Of a DNA stretch of 64,000 nucleotides, positions 31,901 to 41,898 are shown piece by piece. The notes under the pieces are model-generated. The model worked only from the letters and a program-made list of their open reading frames with translations. It was not told the origin of the DNA and did not search any database. Source of the stretch: Aporrectodea caliginosa (taxonomy: Eukaryota; Annelida; Clitellata; Crassiclitellata; Lumbricidae); NCBI GenBank assembly GCA_020284085.1, contig JACEVL010000081.1, positions 1,155,501 through 1,219,500 of the forward strand, given 5' to 3'. The position numbers and the translations under genes are program-made. Every line of letters begins with the position of its first letter. The first letter of the stretch is position 1.

Positions 31901-33824
31901 GTCTTGTTAAAGCGCGCTATAAATGTCTAATTGTATTGTATTGTATTGTATACGTCGAGCCCCCATCTACGGCACTTAAAAAAACATGCTGTATGCCTTA
32001 ATTTATGCCTTCCTAATTAATGGAACTTATAACTATAGCCCACCCTGCCGGATGTTCTTTTTCACGGTTAGTTAAGGTTTTCGTTTTTTTTAAATTTCAT
32101 AGAATCTAGTTGATCATTTACTGTGTACTATGTGCTATATATGCCTACTGTTAGCATTGTTTAACGAAACTTGATGTTGCACTGTTCATCAAGTGCTGTC
32201 ACTTATTCAGATTTTTTAAATGTTTTCTAGGTATCCCTATAGTTAGCGGGATCTTGATCCCTTTTGGGACTCCTCTTCCGGCCAATCTTGATATTTCATG
32301 TTAAAATGTTATGTAATCTGATACGGCTTCAATAAAAAAAGTTTTTATCGATTGATTGAATTATTTCTTTCTGACATTCATTTCTTATCTTTGTACCTGG
32401 CTACGGTGTGTCAGCAAGAGTTCAATAAGCGAATAATTATATTGTATGTTGTGAATAATATAAATGTACTTGTCGTCGATTATAATAGTGATTGCGAATG
32501 CTGCCCGTTTTCTTAGGTACGCCTTCATCGTGCCGTAGAACTGCACAACTGCGGAAACTTCTGTCGGAACTTCCTGCCGAAAACTACTATGTCGTTGAAT
32601 GGCTCGTCACCAACAACATTATCAACGAGGTTTGTCTCGATCGATGATCATGCATATTTAAAACTCTGCTTTCTGTGTATTTGGTCAGAACTTTAACGTG
32701 GATGTGAACTAGCATGCATTCAGTCACAGTTCGTAGAAGGCAATATGTTTCTCCATGCTGTTGCGCTGGCATTTATCATATAGGCAGAATTAAACGTCAT
32801 AATCATTATTAAACAATAATATTAATATTGTGTTTTATTTGTATTAACTATGATGCAGTGTCAATGCTAGCTATAGAAGCTTGGCTATTATAAATTATAC
32901 AATTCTGCAAATGTGCTGTAAAGGACAGACTGTAACTGTTGTATACGATAGTTTAGCATAGGCCTACCTGCAAGGACAGAATGCGCATCAAGATGAACGG
33001 GTGGACAAGGATATATAGAGGTTGCGTCTAATGATAAATTTATCAACTGATAATAATAACAGGACCTACAATGAGAGTTAACGTGATCCGCCATAGTTAG
33101 ATGCTCCGAGCATCCTCTTCCAGAGAACCCCAAGGTCACAGCTGACGAGATGTTGTGTTTTCCAACCGTGGAATTCAATCTCCATCGTGTCCTTATCCAT
33201 CTTTGATTTGACCCATCGTGTATCAAACCATACATAGCGTTTCGGTCGAATTCAGTCTAAGCCTAAGCATGCTAGGGTAACATATTACAGATAATTTGTG
33301 CGACAGCTGGCATTAGAAATGAACAAAACTATTGACCTATAGGCCTAGTCCCAGGCCTATGCATTTCCAGGACAAATATTATAAACTCTATGCCCTAAAT
33401 GTAGACCGTAAATTTTTTATATAGCGATGGTAAGGCCTCGAGTCCTCGACCCTGCTCATTTTTCAATGAATTGATCTGGCGAGATCCTTCACCAGCGCTG
33501 CCCATTTGACAGTTCATGATATAATAGCCTATTGGTAATATACTAACCCGAGTTCGTAAAATACTTATGTCCTGGATTTAAAGAGTAAATTCCAATATGC
33601 ATATTACATTAGGCATGCAATTGTTTACATCTGTGTGTTAGCTGTGTGTGCTTTTGTTAAAGATACTTAAAAGGCGCGATACTTACTTACGAACATACGT
33701 AGATGCTTACATGCATGTATTTCAGTCGAACGCCAGCAGACTTGGTCGCCTCATCAAAGTCAAACCTCACGTCCTGGAAGTGCTGACCCGAGACCGCTCC
33801 CTCCTCTTCCCAGACGCACTCTGA
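27922..33824 (+). CDS. Unrecognised 637-residue protein, five exons
   Basis: Exons 27922-28931, 29331-29523, 30986-31484, 32517-32629 and 33726-33824 join with matching phases (2, 0, 1, 0) and end at TGA 33822-33824. The first 336 residues are low-complexity, rich in Ser, Arg, Pro and Gly (SPRRSPRG, a PPPP stretch), probably disordered, with many basic/phospho-type sites. Exon 2 carries an aromatic segment (PYYLRVFENVFDWLSSFADT). Exon 3 is Ser-rich, with a helical beginning (FKQAAEKYVVPHVRAKR). The C-terminus is helical (LRKLLSELPAENYYVVEWLV), resembling the LLxxLPxENYxxLxxL helix of RhoGAP domains, but there is no arginine-finger region, so I do not assign RhoGAP. No signal peptide or membrane segment is visible. 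An AATAAA lies at 34089-34094. The exon 1 donor abuts an (ATT)n run. An upstream X-box-like motif hints at a ciliary role. Confidence 0.72.
28933..28998 (+). repeat. (ATT)n microsatellite at a splice donor
   Basis: The trinucleotide run begins inside the GT donor of exon 1 of the 637-residue gene (AAG|GTATTATTATT). It is followed by CATCAT/CGTCAT repeats to about 29040. Confidence 0.92.
29649..30033. mobile_element. hAT-type MITE with poly-T/GTTTTT subterminal arms
   Basis: Flanked by exact GTCTCAAC duplications (29641-29648, 30034-30041). The ends are CAGGACTGTTAAAGGCTTGG on the left and, inverted on the right, CAGGGGTGCAAAAAAACC. Long complementary arms of GTTTTT and AAAAAC words could fold back. 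Non-coding, in intron 2 of the 637-residue gene. Confidence 0.85.
30204..30341. mobile_element. Short hAT-type MITE
   Basis: 138 bp flanked by exact GTCTTAGG duplications (30196-30203, 30342-30349). The right end inverted is CAGAGGCGAAAATC; the left starts CCGTGGCGTAAATC. The interior has complementary GGGGGGAC / GTCCCCCCC runs. Confidence 0.8.
30421..30592. repeat. Dispersed repeat related to 53213-53382
   Basis: It shares the core words ATACAAAAAAC and the TTTTCAATTGAAACCCCC / TTTCCAATGGAAACCCC pattern with a second copy at 53213-53382. It is flanked by about 18-bp near-identical direct repeats (CTGGCGTACCAATTAAG at 30403 and CTGGCGTACCAATGAAG at 30594). Confidence 0.55.
31612..31965 (+). 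mobile_element. LINE 3'-terminal fragments with TTGTA tail
   Basis: A short frame reads HYSDYTRNCNAYRPIYVHTN and TTWNMLPSHIR, the C-terminal tail of CR1/L2-type LINE proteins. It is followed by a second, similar tail in another frame (WNSLPATIRQCSSVTQFKS) and a GCGCGCTATAAATGTC end with (TTGTA)n at 31935-31951. Two LINE ends are probably fused here, within intron 3 of the 637-residue gene. Confidence 0.7.
31966..32516. other. Remainder of intron 3 of the 637-residue gene
   Basis: AT-rich. Near 32300-32355 a CAATAAAAAAAG block with (GATT) repeats looks like another retroposon 3' end. Confidence 0.4.
32630..33725. other. Intron 4 of the 637-residue gene
   Basis: 1096 bp of AT-rich sequence with several TAGGCCTA words (32957, 33340-33360). 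No coding or repeat structure is recognised. Confidence 0.45.
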
Positions 33825-34886
33825 GGCTGCCAACAAAGATAACAGGTGAAATGAGTCAAATGACATCCTTCCAAAATGTCTGATGTAGGGTCAGGTTTAG
33901 TACTTCTTTCTGAATTTGACCTGCTTTCTTAGCTTCGGTTTCCATAGTCTGTGTGGAACACTTCAATTGGCGCTCTGTGCTACTATAATTAAGTTGCTAA
34001 ACATCTCTTAATTAAGTTTCGGTACGGTATCGAAAGCAGCATTTTCAGATCAGACAAAGAATAAGAATATTATGCCGAAGCTAAGAAAAATAAAGTCGTT
34101 AACACTTCATACCCAGTGCTAGCTTTTTTTAATGAACTGCTTCTTTGTTTATACTAAGACATAATTAAAGGTCTACGATAGATTGTAGTATAAAGAACTA
34201 TGATGCAGTGAATCGACTGCCGAGACCACAAACATTTGTGACAATAGGAGGCACATTGTTAACGTCACCCATATTGTTTTTTACCTGTGTCGTTAACCTC
34301 ACTTTAATTTAACTATACCTGTTGTTATATTGTAGATCGTCCTTCCGTTTTCAACACCAGTCATCTGAGAATTAAGAAAACGAATAGTTGTATATTTAAA
34401 CAATTGCACTCATTGATTACGTGCAATAGTTATAATGATAAAGCAAGAATCATAATACCAATTGTTTTTGGCTTAACAACTACATGTAAATATAGGCCTA
34501 CTTTCGTTTCAAGAGTGAAATAGGTTTTAATATGTGTAGTGTGAGAGCTTAGAAAATGACCTCTTTGTAAGACTGGTTTGCATATTGGTTAATATCATAT
34601 TATTCATCGCGTTGGCTATTCACTTCTGCGCATGAATAACATATAGGCCTATATTCTATCTTTTGTAACTCGCACATACAAAATGTATGCGCGATTAAAA
34701 AAAATATAACACGTTCGATGTATATGTATACACCATTTAGAGTTTGGGATTTGATTTGTGTTGAAAAGGTTAGGCTATGCAAATAACTTATTTGAAAGTT
34801 TTGGTACAGTGGAACTGGCGGGCTATAAGCCTAGGCCTATTATCGATTTGTCGCAACTGGCAAGTAATAAACAGGTAGGCCTAGTT
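33825..34886. other. 3' flank of the 637-residue gene and spacer
   Basis: AATAAA at 34089-34094, 265 bp after the stop codon, is a candidate poly(A) signal. The rest is AT-rich with TAGGCCTA words and no gene. Confidence 0.4.
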
Positions 34887-36290
34887 ATAATTCGGCTTTC
34901 AGGGTTATAACTAAATTAAATCCAGGTGGCTTAAAATATTTAGCTAGTCACTATTTTAGAATTTTTCTGTTCCTTTATAGACTGTAGCTATTCGGTGTGA
35001 CAGCTGTGACGTCACTAACAAAAGTTATTTAGTAACTGTTACACGCACATTTCTAGGAACACAATAGGCCTGCAGATTCTAACCACAAATAAACAAAGAG
35101 AAATAGAAGATTTGAGGCTTTGCGTATGACCTAATGTACAAAGATTGGGCTACAAGTTCTGAAAGTCCTTAGGCCTATGTAACATTGTTGATCAGGATAT
35201 AGGCCTAAGCCTGGCCTATATATAGGCTGGACCAGACTCAATTGGAACAGTGGTGTCTACCAATAATTCGGCTTTCAGGGTTATAACTAAATTAAATCCA
35301 GGTGGCTTAAAATATAAAGCTACAATCATTATTTTAGAATTTTTCTGTCCTTTGGAGACTTTAACTAGGCCTATAATAGGCCTACGGTGTGACAACTCTG
35401 ATAACTGTGGAAGATCGTTCTCTCCCACCACAACCCCCCACCCCCGTGGGGTTTGTTTATGAATGGTGGCCTATGACCCGGAAGTAAATTGTAAGCTGAC
35501 ACTGCGCATTAGATAATGCTGAACTAGCTTATTGCATTGCATGTCGTAGTAAGCTTAGTCCGCGTTCTTGCTAATACAATAGGCCAACCGGGTAAAACTA
35601 ACGACATCGTCATTGAATATGATCCTCTGAAGTAGACAGACGTGCTTACTGCTGACTTACCGATCTTACGCCTCTGAACCTGGTAGAAATTAACTTAGGT
35701 TTTCCCATTGTGTTTCTAATACATCCAAGACATCTTAGGGCCTATTGCCATTTCTCCTTTAATGGGTTAACTCAGCCCTGTTGTCTAAGAGCCTCTTCCA
35801 GGACATTAATGGGGGACTCTGTAAAAATGGCTGCTATATACATGCTACATGGGCGTAAGTTTGGCTCACAAACTGTAGGGCCTACAGATAGGCCTAAAGA
35901 ATTCATTCTTAGATCTGAAAAGTGTTTTTATACAGAGCTTGCTCTTTCAAAGGAAAATGCAAAAGTATTGACCAGGACGCAAGACCATGTCAATCACTTG
36001 ACTCAAGTTGACTGATATTAGAAACTTAGAGTCCTCTGTTACAGTAGTCTGTTATTATAATCTGACAATTGCATTGCATGTCGTATACAGCTTAGTCTGG
36101 AAATTCTTGCCCCTAATACAATAGGCCAACCTGGTTACGCTAACGACATCATCATTGAATATGGCTCCTCTGAAGTAGACAGACGTGCTACTGTTGTGCC
36201 GAGGTTTACGCCCATAAACCTCTAAAAATGAACTTATATGATCCCATTGGGTTTCTAATACGCTAAAGACATCTAAAGTATTGACCACAT
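34887..36290. repeat. Two interleaved segmental duplications
   Basis: Block A (about 34887-34985 and 35263-35358) and block B (about 35532-35742 and 36069-36275) are each repeated in direct orientation with roughly 80-90% identity by eye. After both B copies the phrase CAGCCCTGTTGTCTAAGAGC recurs (35773, 36307). A CRE palindrome TGACGTCA is at 35007-35014. No coding sequence seen. Confidence 0.75.
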
Positions 36291-37786
36291 CACATACTGG
36301 GACGCCTCAGCCCTGTTGTCTAAGAGCCCATCACCCTCCCCCATTACTATAGCTTCAAAACTGTGATTTTCAATGGCTGCATGTTCATATGTAATAAACC
36401 CTATAATTTACCATAGAAATGCCAGGCTATAGAAGTAGGTATAGAAGCGTATAGGGGCAATAGGGCAGAAGTAGGTATAGACCAGCGTATAGGCAGCTGA
36501 GTATAGTCCCGTTATGTAGGGCGCACGCACTGCAGCCAAGAACCAATCCTCATGCACCCTATTTATGCGTATAAGGAGGACGAAATTAGAAATGACCCAG
36601 GTACGCCTTCACGTCTGCTTTTCGATCGCTTTCTGCACCGTACCTTTCAGGCTAAGATTTGGGTAGTGGCCTTGTCTGTTTCAGGCCTCTTGTTGGCTCA
36701 CTGTCCTTGCCACCTGTAGGCTACGTGTGCTTACTTTAAGGGAGACACTATACAAAGCTTGCGTGTCCCTTTTCTCATGTAATCCTTCCACGCAAATTTA
36801 GGCCTACTACCCATAAAGCCACATTCATTTGACCCAATGTAGGTCGCATTTTGCCACTGACCGCACTGCCTGGTGGCATGCAGCCAGGGCCGTAAATCTG
36901 TTTCGAAATGTGGGAGGGAAAATGTTTCAATATGTGAGGAACTGGGGATGGAAAGCTGCCTCTTCGAAAGTGTGTATACATACATACTTCTGTAGGGTTT
37001 AGCGGGTGCTGGCGCGGACTAATGCGCCCTCCGGATTCGAACCCCCTACCGGACTGCTCTGCTCTCTGTCTTGCTCCTGCCAAACTTCCCTCTCGCGCTA
37101 CCAAGGGGCAGGACCAACTGGCGATTGGCCCTCTTTCTCTGTATTCTGTTGACGAGGTGGTTATTAATTCCGAGGGAGGCGACACGTCCGGACAGGACGT
37201 CCTCAGCTCTCTAGGCTGAGTGTGGGTGGTTCTAGTTGCAGTCCGGTCCCCTATCTGCCCTTGAACGATAACTTCCAATGCTTCGAGTCGGTCTAGCACT
37301 CGATTAGTTATGTTCGCCTGTTTGTCGGCTGCCTCTCTCTGCATTCGTTCTGTTTCTGCCTGCATCTGCGTCATTGTACTGTTCAGAGTGGTAATCAGTC
37401 GGTGACAACATTTTAAAGATTATAATTAACAACTAAGGATACAATGTCTAAACACAGTTAAGTTCACAGAACAATGCTACTTCATGAATACAGTAATTAT
37501 TACAATAATGCAGACTTATTGTTAATCATTCACAGCATTCATTCACAGTCATGCGTGGCTTAGGGCTGCGTACTCTATACGCGCATATTTACTCTCCTGT
37601 TATTATTATCAACTCGGCCACAGCTGCGGTTCTATCTTTAGCTGCAAGTTTCCAGTGCTCACTCGCAGTGTACAGTACTATACCTCATTCAGGCTCTGCA
37701 GCGGCGTAGAGAATTTCCCTTCATCATCTCTTCGCCAAGACCGGAGCGTCACCCTTTGTTTCCAATGATCACCATGAACGAATAAA
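36291..37786. other. Intergenic spacer with a tRNA-like retroposon end
   Basis: On the minus strand around 37045-36980 a B-box-like GGGGTTCGAATCC is followed by GCGCCAGCACCCGCTAAACC and GTATGTAT repeats, like a SINE or other retroposon tail. A 199-codon minus frame (37374-36775) crosses it. Its start is Gln/Glu-rich and coiled-coil-like, but it runs into the repeat and I do not call it a gene. Short AGTAGGTATAGA repeats lie at 36432-36490. Confidence 0.4.
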
Positions 37787-37790
37787 TAAC

Positions 37791-38012
37791 GACGTCGAGG
37801 ACGAAGAGGGGTAAATTTTTACCCCAGGACACTTTGGACTCAAAAATCTTCTTCCCCCATCATGACGTTTTCCTGGCATTGGTGTCAGAATATGTCAGAG
37901 GTATTAACTTGTAAACACATGGAATGTCAAATTATAACTGCCTATGGTTGCTCCGCAATCAGCATTCAAACACCCCTGGGGTAATTATTTACCCCTCTCC
38001 GTCCTGCGAAGG
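37791..38012. mobile_element. piggyBac-like MITE
   Basis: Inverted ends share AGGACGAAGAGGGGTAAAT (left) and AGGACGGAGAGGGGTAAAT (right, inverted). Each is followed by a small palindrome of the GGGGTAAAT...ACCCC type. The right flank is TTAA (38013-38016); the left flank is a degenerate ATAA. TTAA targeting and such palindromes are typical of piggyBac elements. Non-coding. Confidence 0.6.
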
Positions 38013-39719
38013 TTAAAAGAGCTGTAATATGCCAAAACTAATCTTTGTCGGCGGAAACGGCCTATGTAGTCATAAGCTGCCGTTAAACTGTGGACACACA
38101 ACGTTTGGATTTTTTATAGACAACGGGTTTAACGTTCGGATAATTGAGTTGAGCTGTAATATGCGAAAAATAATCTTTGTCGGCGGCGACGGCCTATGTG
38201 TTCATACGTTCGGATTGGAATCTGATTTGCAGGGAAACCTGGCGTGAACAGCCCTTGGCGGCCACAAAATGGTGATCAACAAAATCTGCCTAACATCGGG
38301 TGGTGCGAGTCCGAAGCCTTGATAACGGAAGAGGTCGACGCTGGTTATCTCTATTATGATGCAGCATCGTTAAACGGAAACCACCGCTACCGATGGAAAT
38401 ATATCTATTTAGAATAAAAGTTAAAAAAGAGACGTAATTGGCCTTGGCAGCCACAAGATGTCGCTAAACAATGAATAATACAATGTTCGTTATAGACACC
38501 TTTTACACGCATTCTTCCGACTCTATAAATTCAGCCAGTTAATTTAATCGATAGAGTCTCACACCCTCCCCCTCTAAGCAAATAGGTTAAAGTCGATGTT
38601 AACAGTCCTTGAAGACCACAAAATGGTGATATACACTGATAAAATATCTGATATTGAATGGTGGCGCCTAATAAATGCGTAATTTTAAAGGCAATAATTA
38701 ATGATAGGATGGAGTTTGATTGTTACAGATCGTTGAATTCTTGTTGATACTTAAATGGTATTTGGAATGGATTTAGAGCAGTTCTCGAATGGTGATTTTA
38801 AGCTGCATCTGGGATATTTAGACTGGATCTGGCAATTGGTTTAGCATAAATCTGGAATGTCTAGTTCCGTAAGGAAGTGAGTACAATTTAAAATCCGGTT
38901 ACCATAGAGACAAGAGAGAGGGAAAGCGAGGTAGGGGAACGGATCGATCCTCCCATATATCTTTCTCCACCTCCTTCTCTTCCGCTTATCTTCCCATTCT
39001 CCTCATCTTTTCCTTGAGTCCAGTATTATCTATTGTTTAGCGACATCTCGTGGTTGTCAAAATCGGCCTCCCTTTAGTCATTTTCTTATGTTATTGGTGG
39101 ATATATTTTCTTCCGTAGTGATAGTTTCGGTTTAACGACGCTGTGTAACAGTTTGCGTCGACCTCCTTATTCCATCCTTTGGACTGGCACCAAAAGATGG
39201 GAGACAGTTTTTCCGTTGATGCACAAAATAGATTTCCCCGGCCAGTAAACAAACATGAGATGGGGTAATAGAGCTATCACGAGCAGCCAGTGGCATTCTC
39301 TAACTGGCACTGCCAGTACGTAGCGTCCCTAGGCGGCCACAAGATGTTTTAAATACCTTTAAATCACTTCCTTCAGATGCGATAATTTCAGCAACACGTG
39401 TAATCGGAGGAGGCAGGGTTGCCAGGTCGTTGCGAAAAGCGCGAGTTGGGCTACTTTTCAATGCGTTCGCGACTGAAATTTTCGTCCTCGCGACCTCGAG
39501 ATATTTGGGCTACTTTTGAAATGTTCCGCGGTCGCGACGGCGACATTATAAATTCTCATAAATTGACCGCAGTAGGCTACTGGTTCACTGTTATTGTTGA
39601 TTACTAGCTACTAAAAAAACTAAGTTCATCTGCGTAGTGCATATTTAGAGCCTATGGTTCAAAGGCTTAGAACATTCAGCATTTTATTATGTACACACAT
39701 AATCTCAGATGTATCCACA

Positions 39720-39935
39720 GTCTGAGACATACAGACAGACATACAGAAAAAGACAGATATACATACAGTCAGACAGACATGAAGAAAGCCAATCAACGAT
39801 ATAAATAGACAGACAGACAAATGGACAGACACACAGACTGAAATACAGACAGCAGATAGACAGATTGACAGACATACGGATAAGAACGGAAGCAGAAATA
39901 TAGACAGACAAGCAGGCAGGGAGAAAGACATACAT
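39720..39935 (+). repeat. CAGA-rich microsatellite tract
   Basis: About 200 bp of degenerate CAGACAGA/ATACAGAC repeats. Long Cys/Ser/Val frames on the other strand are artefacts. A smaller similar tract is at 41393-41450. Confidence 0.8.
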
Positions 39936-41898
39936 GCAGTCTAATAATTCCAAGAGCAGAACTCTGATCTCTCCACTTCCATCACCCATCTTGCCATTCC
40001 AATATTAAACACCATCCACCGTAACCTGTCTCACTTCGATCTGAACCTGAATCGGTTTCTGACCTTTTATATCTGCCCACCGATTTTGTTTTACTGAGCA
40101 CCTGTGAATAACGTCGTTCCCCAAAATGAACTTATTAGGGCGCTTTTTATAAATTTGGTAATTTAAAGTTCACATCGACGGCCCTGAAGGTCGTAAGATG
40201 TCGCTGAACAGTGGATGATATTTTGGTCTTATTAGACACCTTTAAAAGAAGCCAATCAACGATATAAATAGAGCGAACGCGGTTTTTCTCTGTGTGCACC
40301 ACTAATAACGATTTTCGCTGTGTTATGATGTAGGAACGGTGAGAAATGTTCAAAATAATTACAAAGTGCCAGTCCCAAGTCTGGGTGAAAGAGGAGGGCG
40401 ACGCTAATGATCTGTGTAATCGCACAGTGTCTTTAAGCAGCAACTAGCCAGTAAAAGCAAAAAAGTGGTTCCGCATCACAGCATCAGTTGCATTGTGCCA
40501 TACAAACGGTGAGAAGTGTTCAAAAATAATTCCACCCTCTTTTAATTGTTATATTCGCCCAAATAAGAAAAGGGAGAAGAGTGGCTGTGAGGATGGGTTG
40601 TCTGCTGCGCTCGATTGTAAGTGATCGCATTTATTGGTGATTGATTTAGATAAAAGCAGAAATCTCTGCTACTGATCGTACTCTGGCAGTGCCAGTCCCA
40701 AGCCTGGCTGAAGGAGGAGGGCGACGTTAATGATCTTTGTAATCACACAGCGTCGTTAAACTGAAACTACTTACTTGTTCCGTATGATTCTTCTGTAGAA
40801 ATGGTGAAAATGGTTAGAAATAGTTATACACCTTTAGAGCGTGATAGTCGACCTATAAGCGAAAGCGGTCCTGTATTACGCCACAGGAACGGTGAGAACC
40901 GTTGAAAGAAATTTATGTCGACGTCAACGGCTTTTGTTACCACGAGATGTCGTTTAAACGCTGGTTCCATCCGGGGACTAATACCTACACTGGTTCGAAA
41001 GGCTTGTAAGGTATGGTTGACTTGAAAGGCTCTGATAGCCAAACGAAGTACGCAGTTAGACACTATCTAATACTAATCGCTTGTCTCAGTGAATCCAACG
41101 GAACCTGATCATTGCCTGCCTATCTATGTTGTTTTGACTGAGCGCCTGCGAATAAGATCGTTACCACGACTTAGATTAATTTGGGCGCCGAGATTAATCT
41201 TATTCTGGTAAGGTAAGTTCGACGACAACGGTCTTGAAAGCCGTCAGATGTCGCTAAGCAATAGATAAAGCTATTGTCACTCCAGACACCTTTAGAACGT
41301 CTACAACCGATGCAATAATATACCTCAAACACATTAAATCCTTATTACCTTCATCATTCCACAAACAATGAGAACTGTATAATATTTTTGCAGACAGACA
41401 GATTAACAGGAAGGATGTAGAAATATAGACAGACAAGCACGCAGACAGAAAGGCAGACCGTCTATACTTCTAGAAGCCCAACTCCGATTTATCCTCTTCC
41501 CCTACCCATCTTGTCGCTCCCATCCTAAACACCATCCACCGTAGCAGTCTGACTGTCCGCCTGACCCCTCGATCGTTTCCGTGAACCGATTATGACCATA
41601 CATGTATATTACCCGCCTATCGATTTTGTTTTGACTGAGCTCCTGTGAATAATCTCATTCCTGCGATTTAGCTTAATTTGAACGCTCTGTAAATATCGAG
41701 ATTCCGTTTATTCTGGTAAAGTAAATTCGACATCAACGGCCCTGAGAGCCGTGAGACAGAGCTAAACTATGGATAATGCGATTGCCCTGTTAACACCTTG
41801 AAAACGCGTACAACCGAAGCTATTATCCGTCTAAGGCATTTTATCGTTCATTGTTGTGAATGTGAATCACATAAACAGGGAGTACTGTAGAAAAGTTT

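Noticed and set aside
32517..33824. RhoGAP domain in the 637-residue protein
   Set aside because: Only one helix looks similar (LPAENYYVVEWLV); the arginine-finger region is missing.
36775..37374. 199-codon minus-strand frame with a coiled-coil-like start
   Set aside because: Runs into a retroposon-like tail; no homologue recognised. Possibly a Gag-type scrap.
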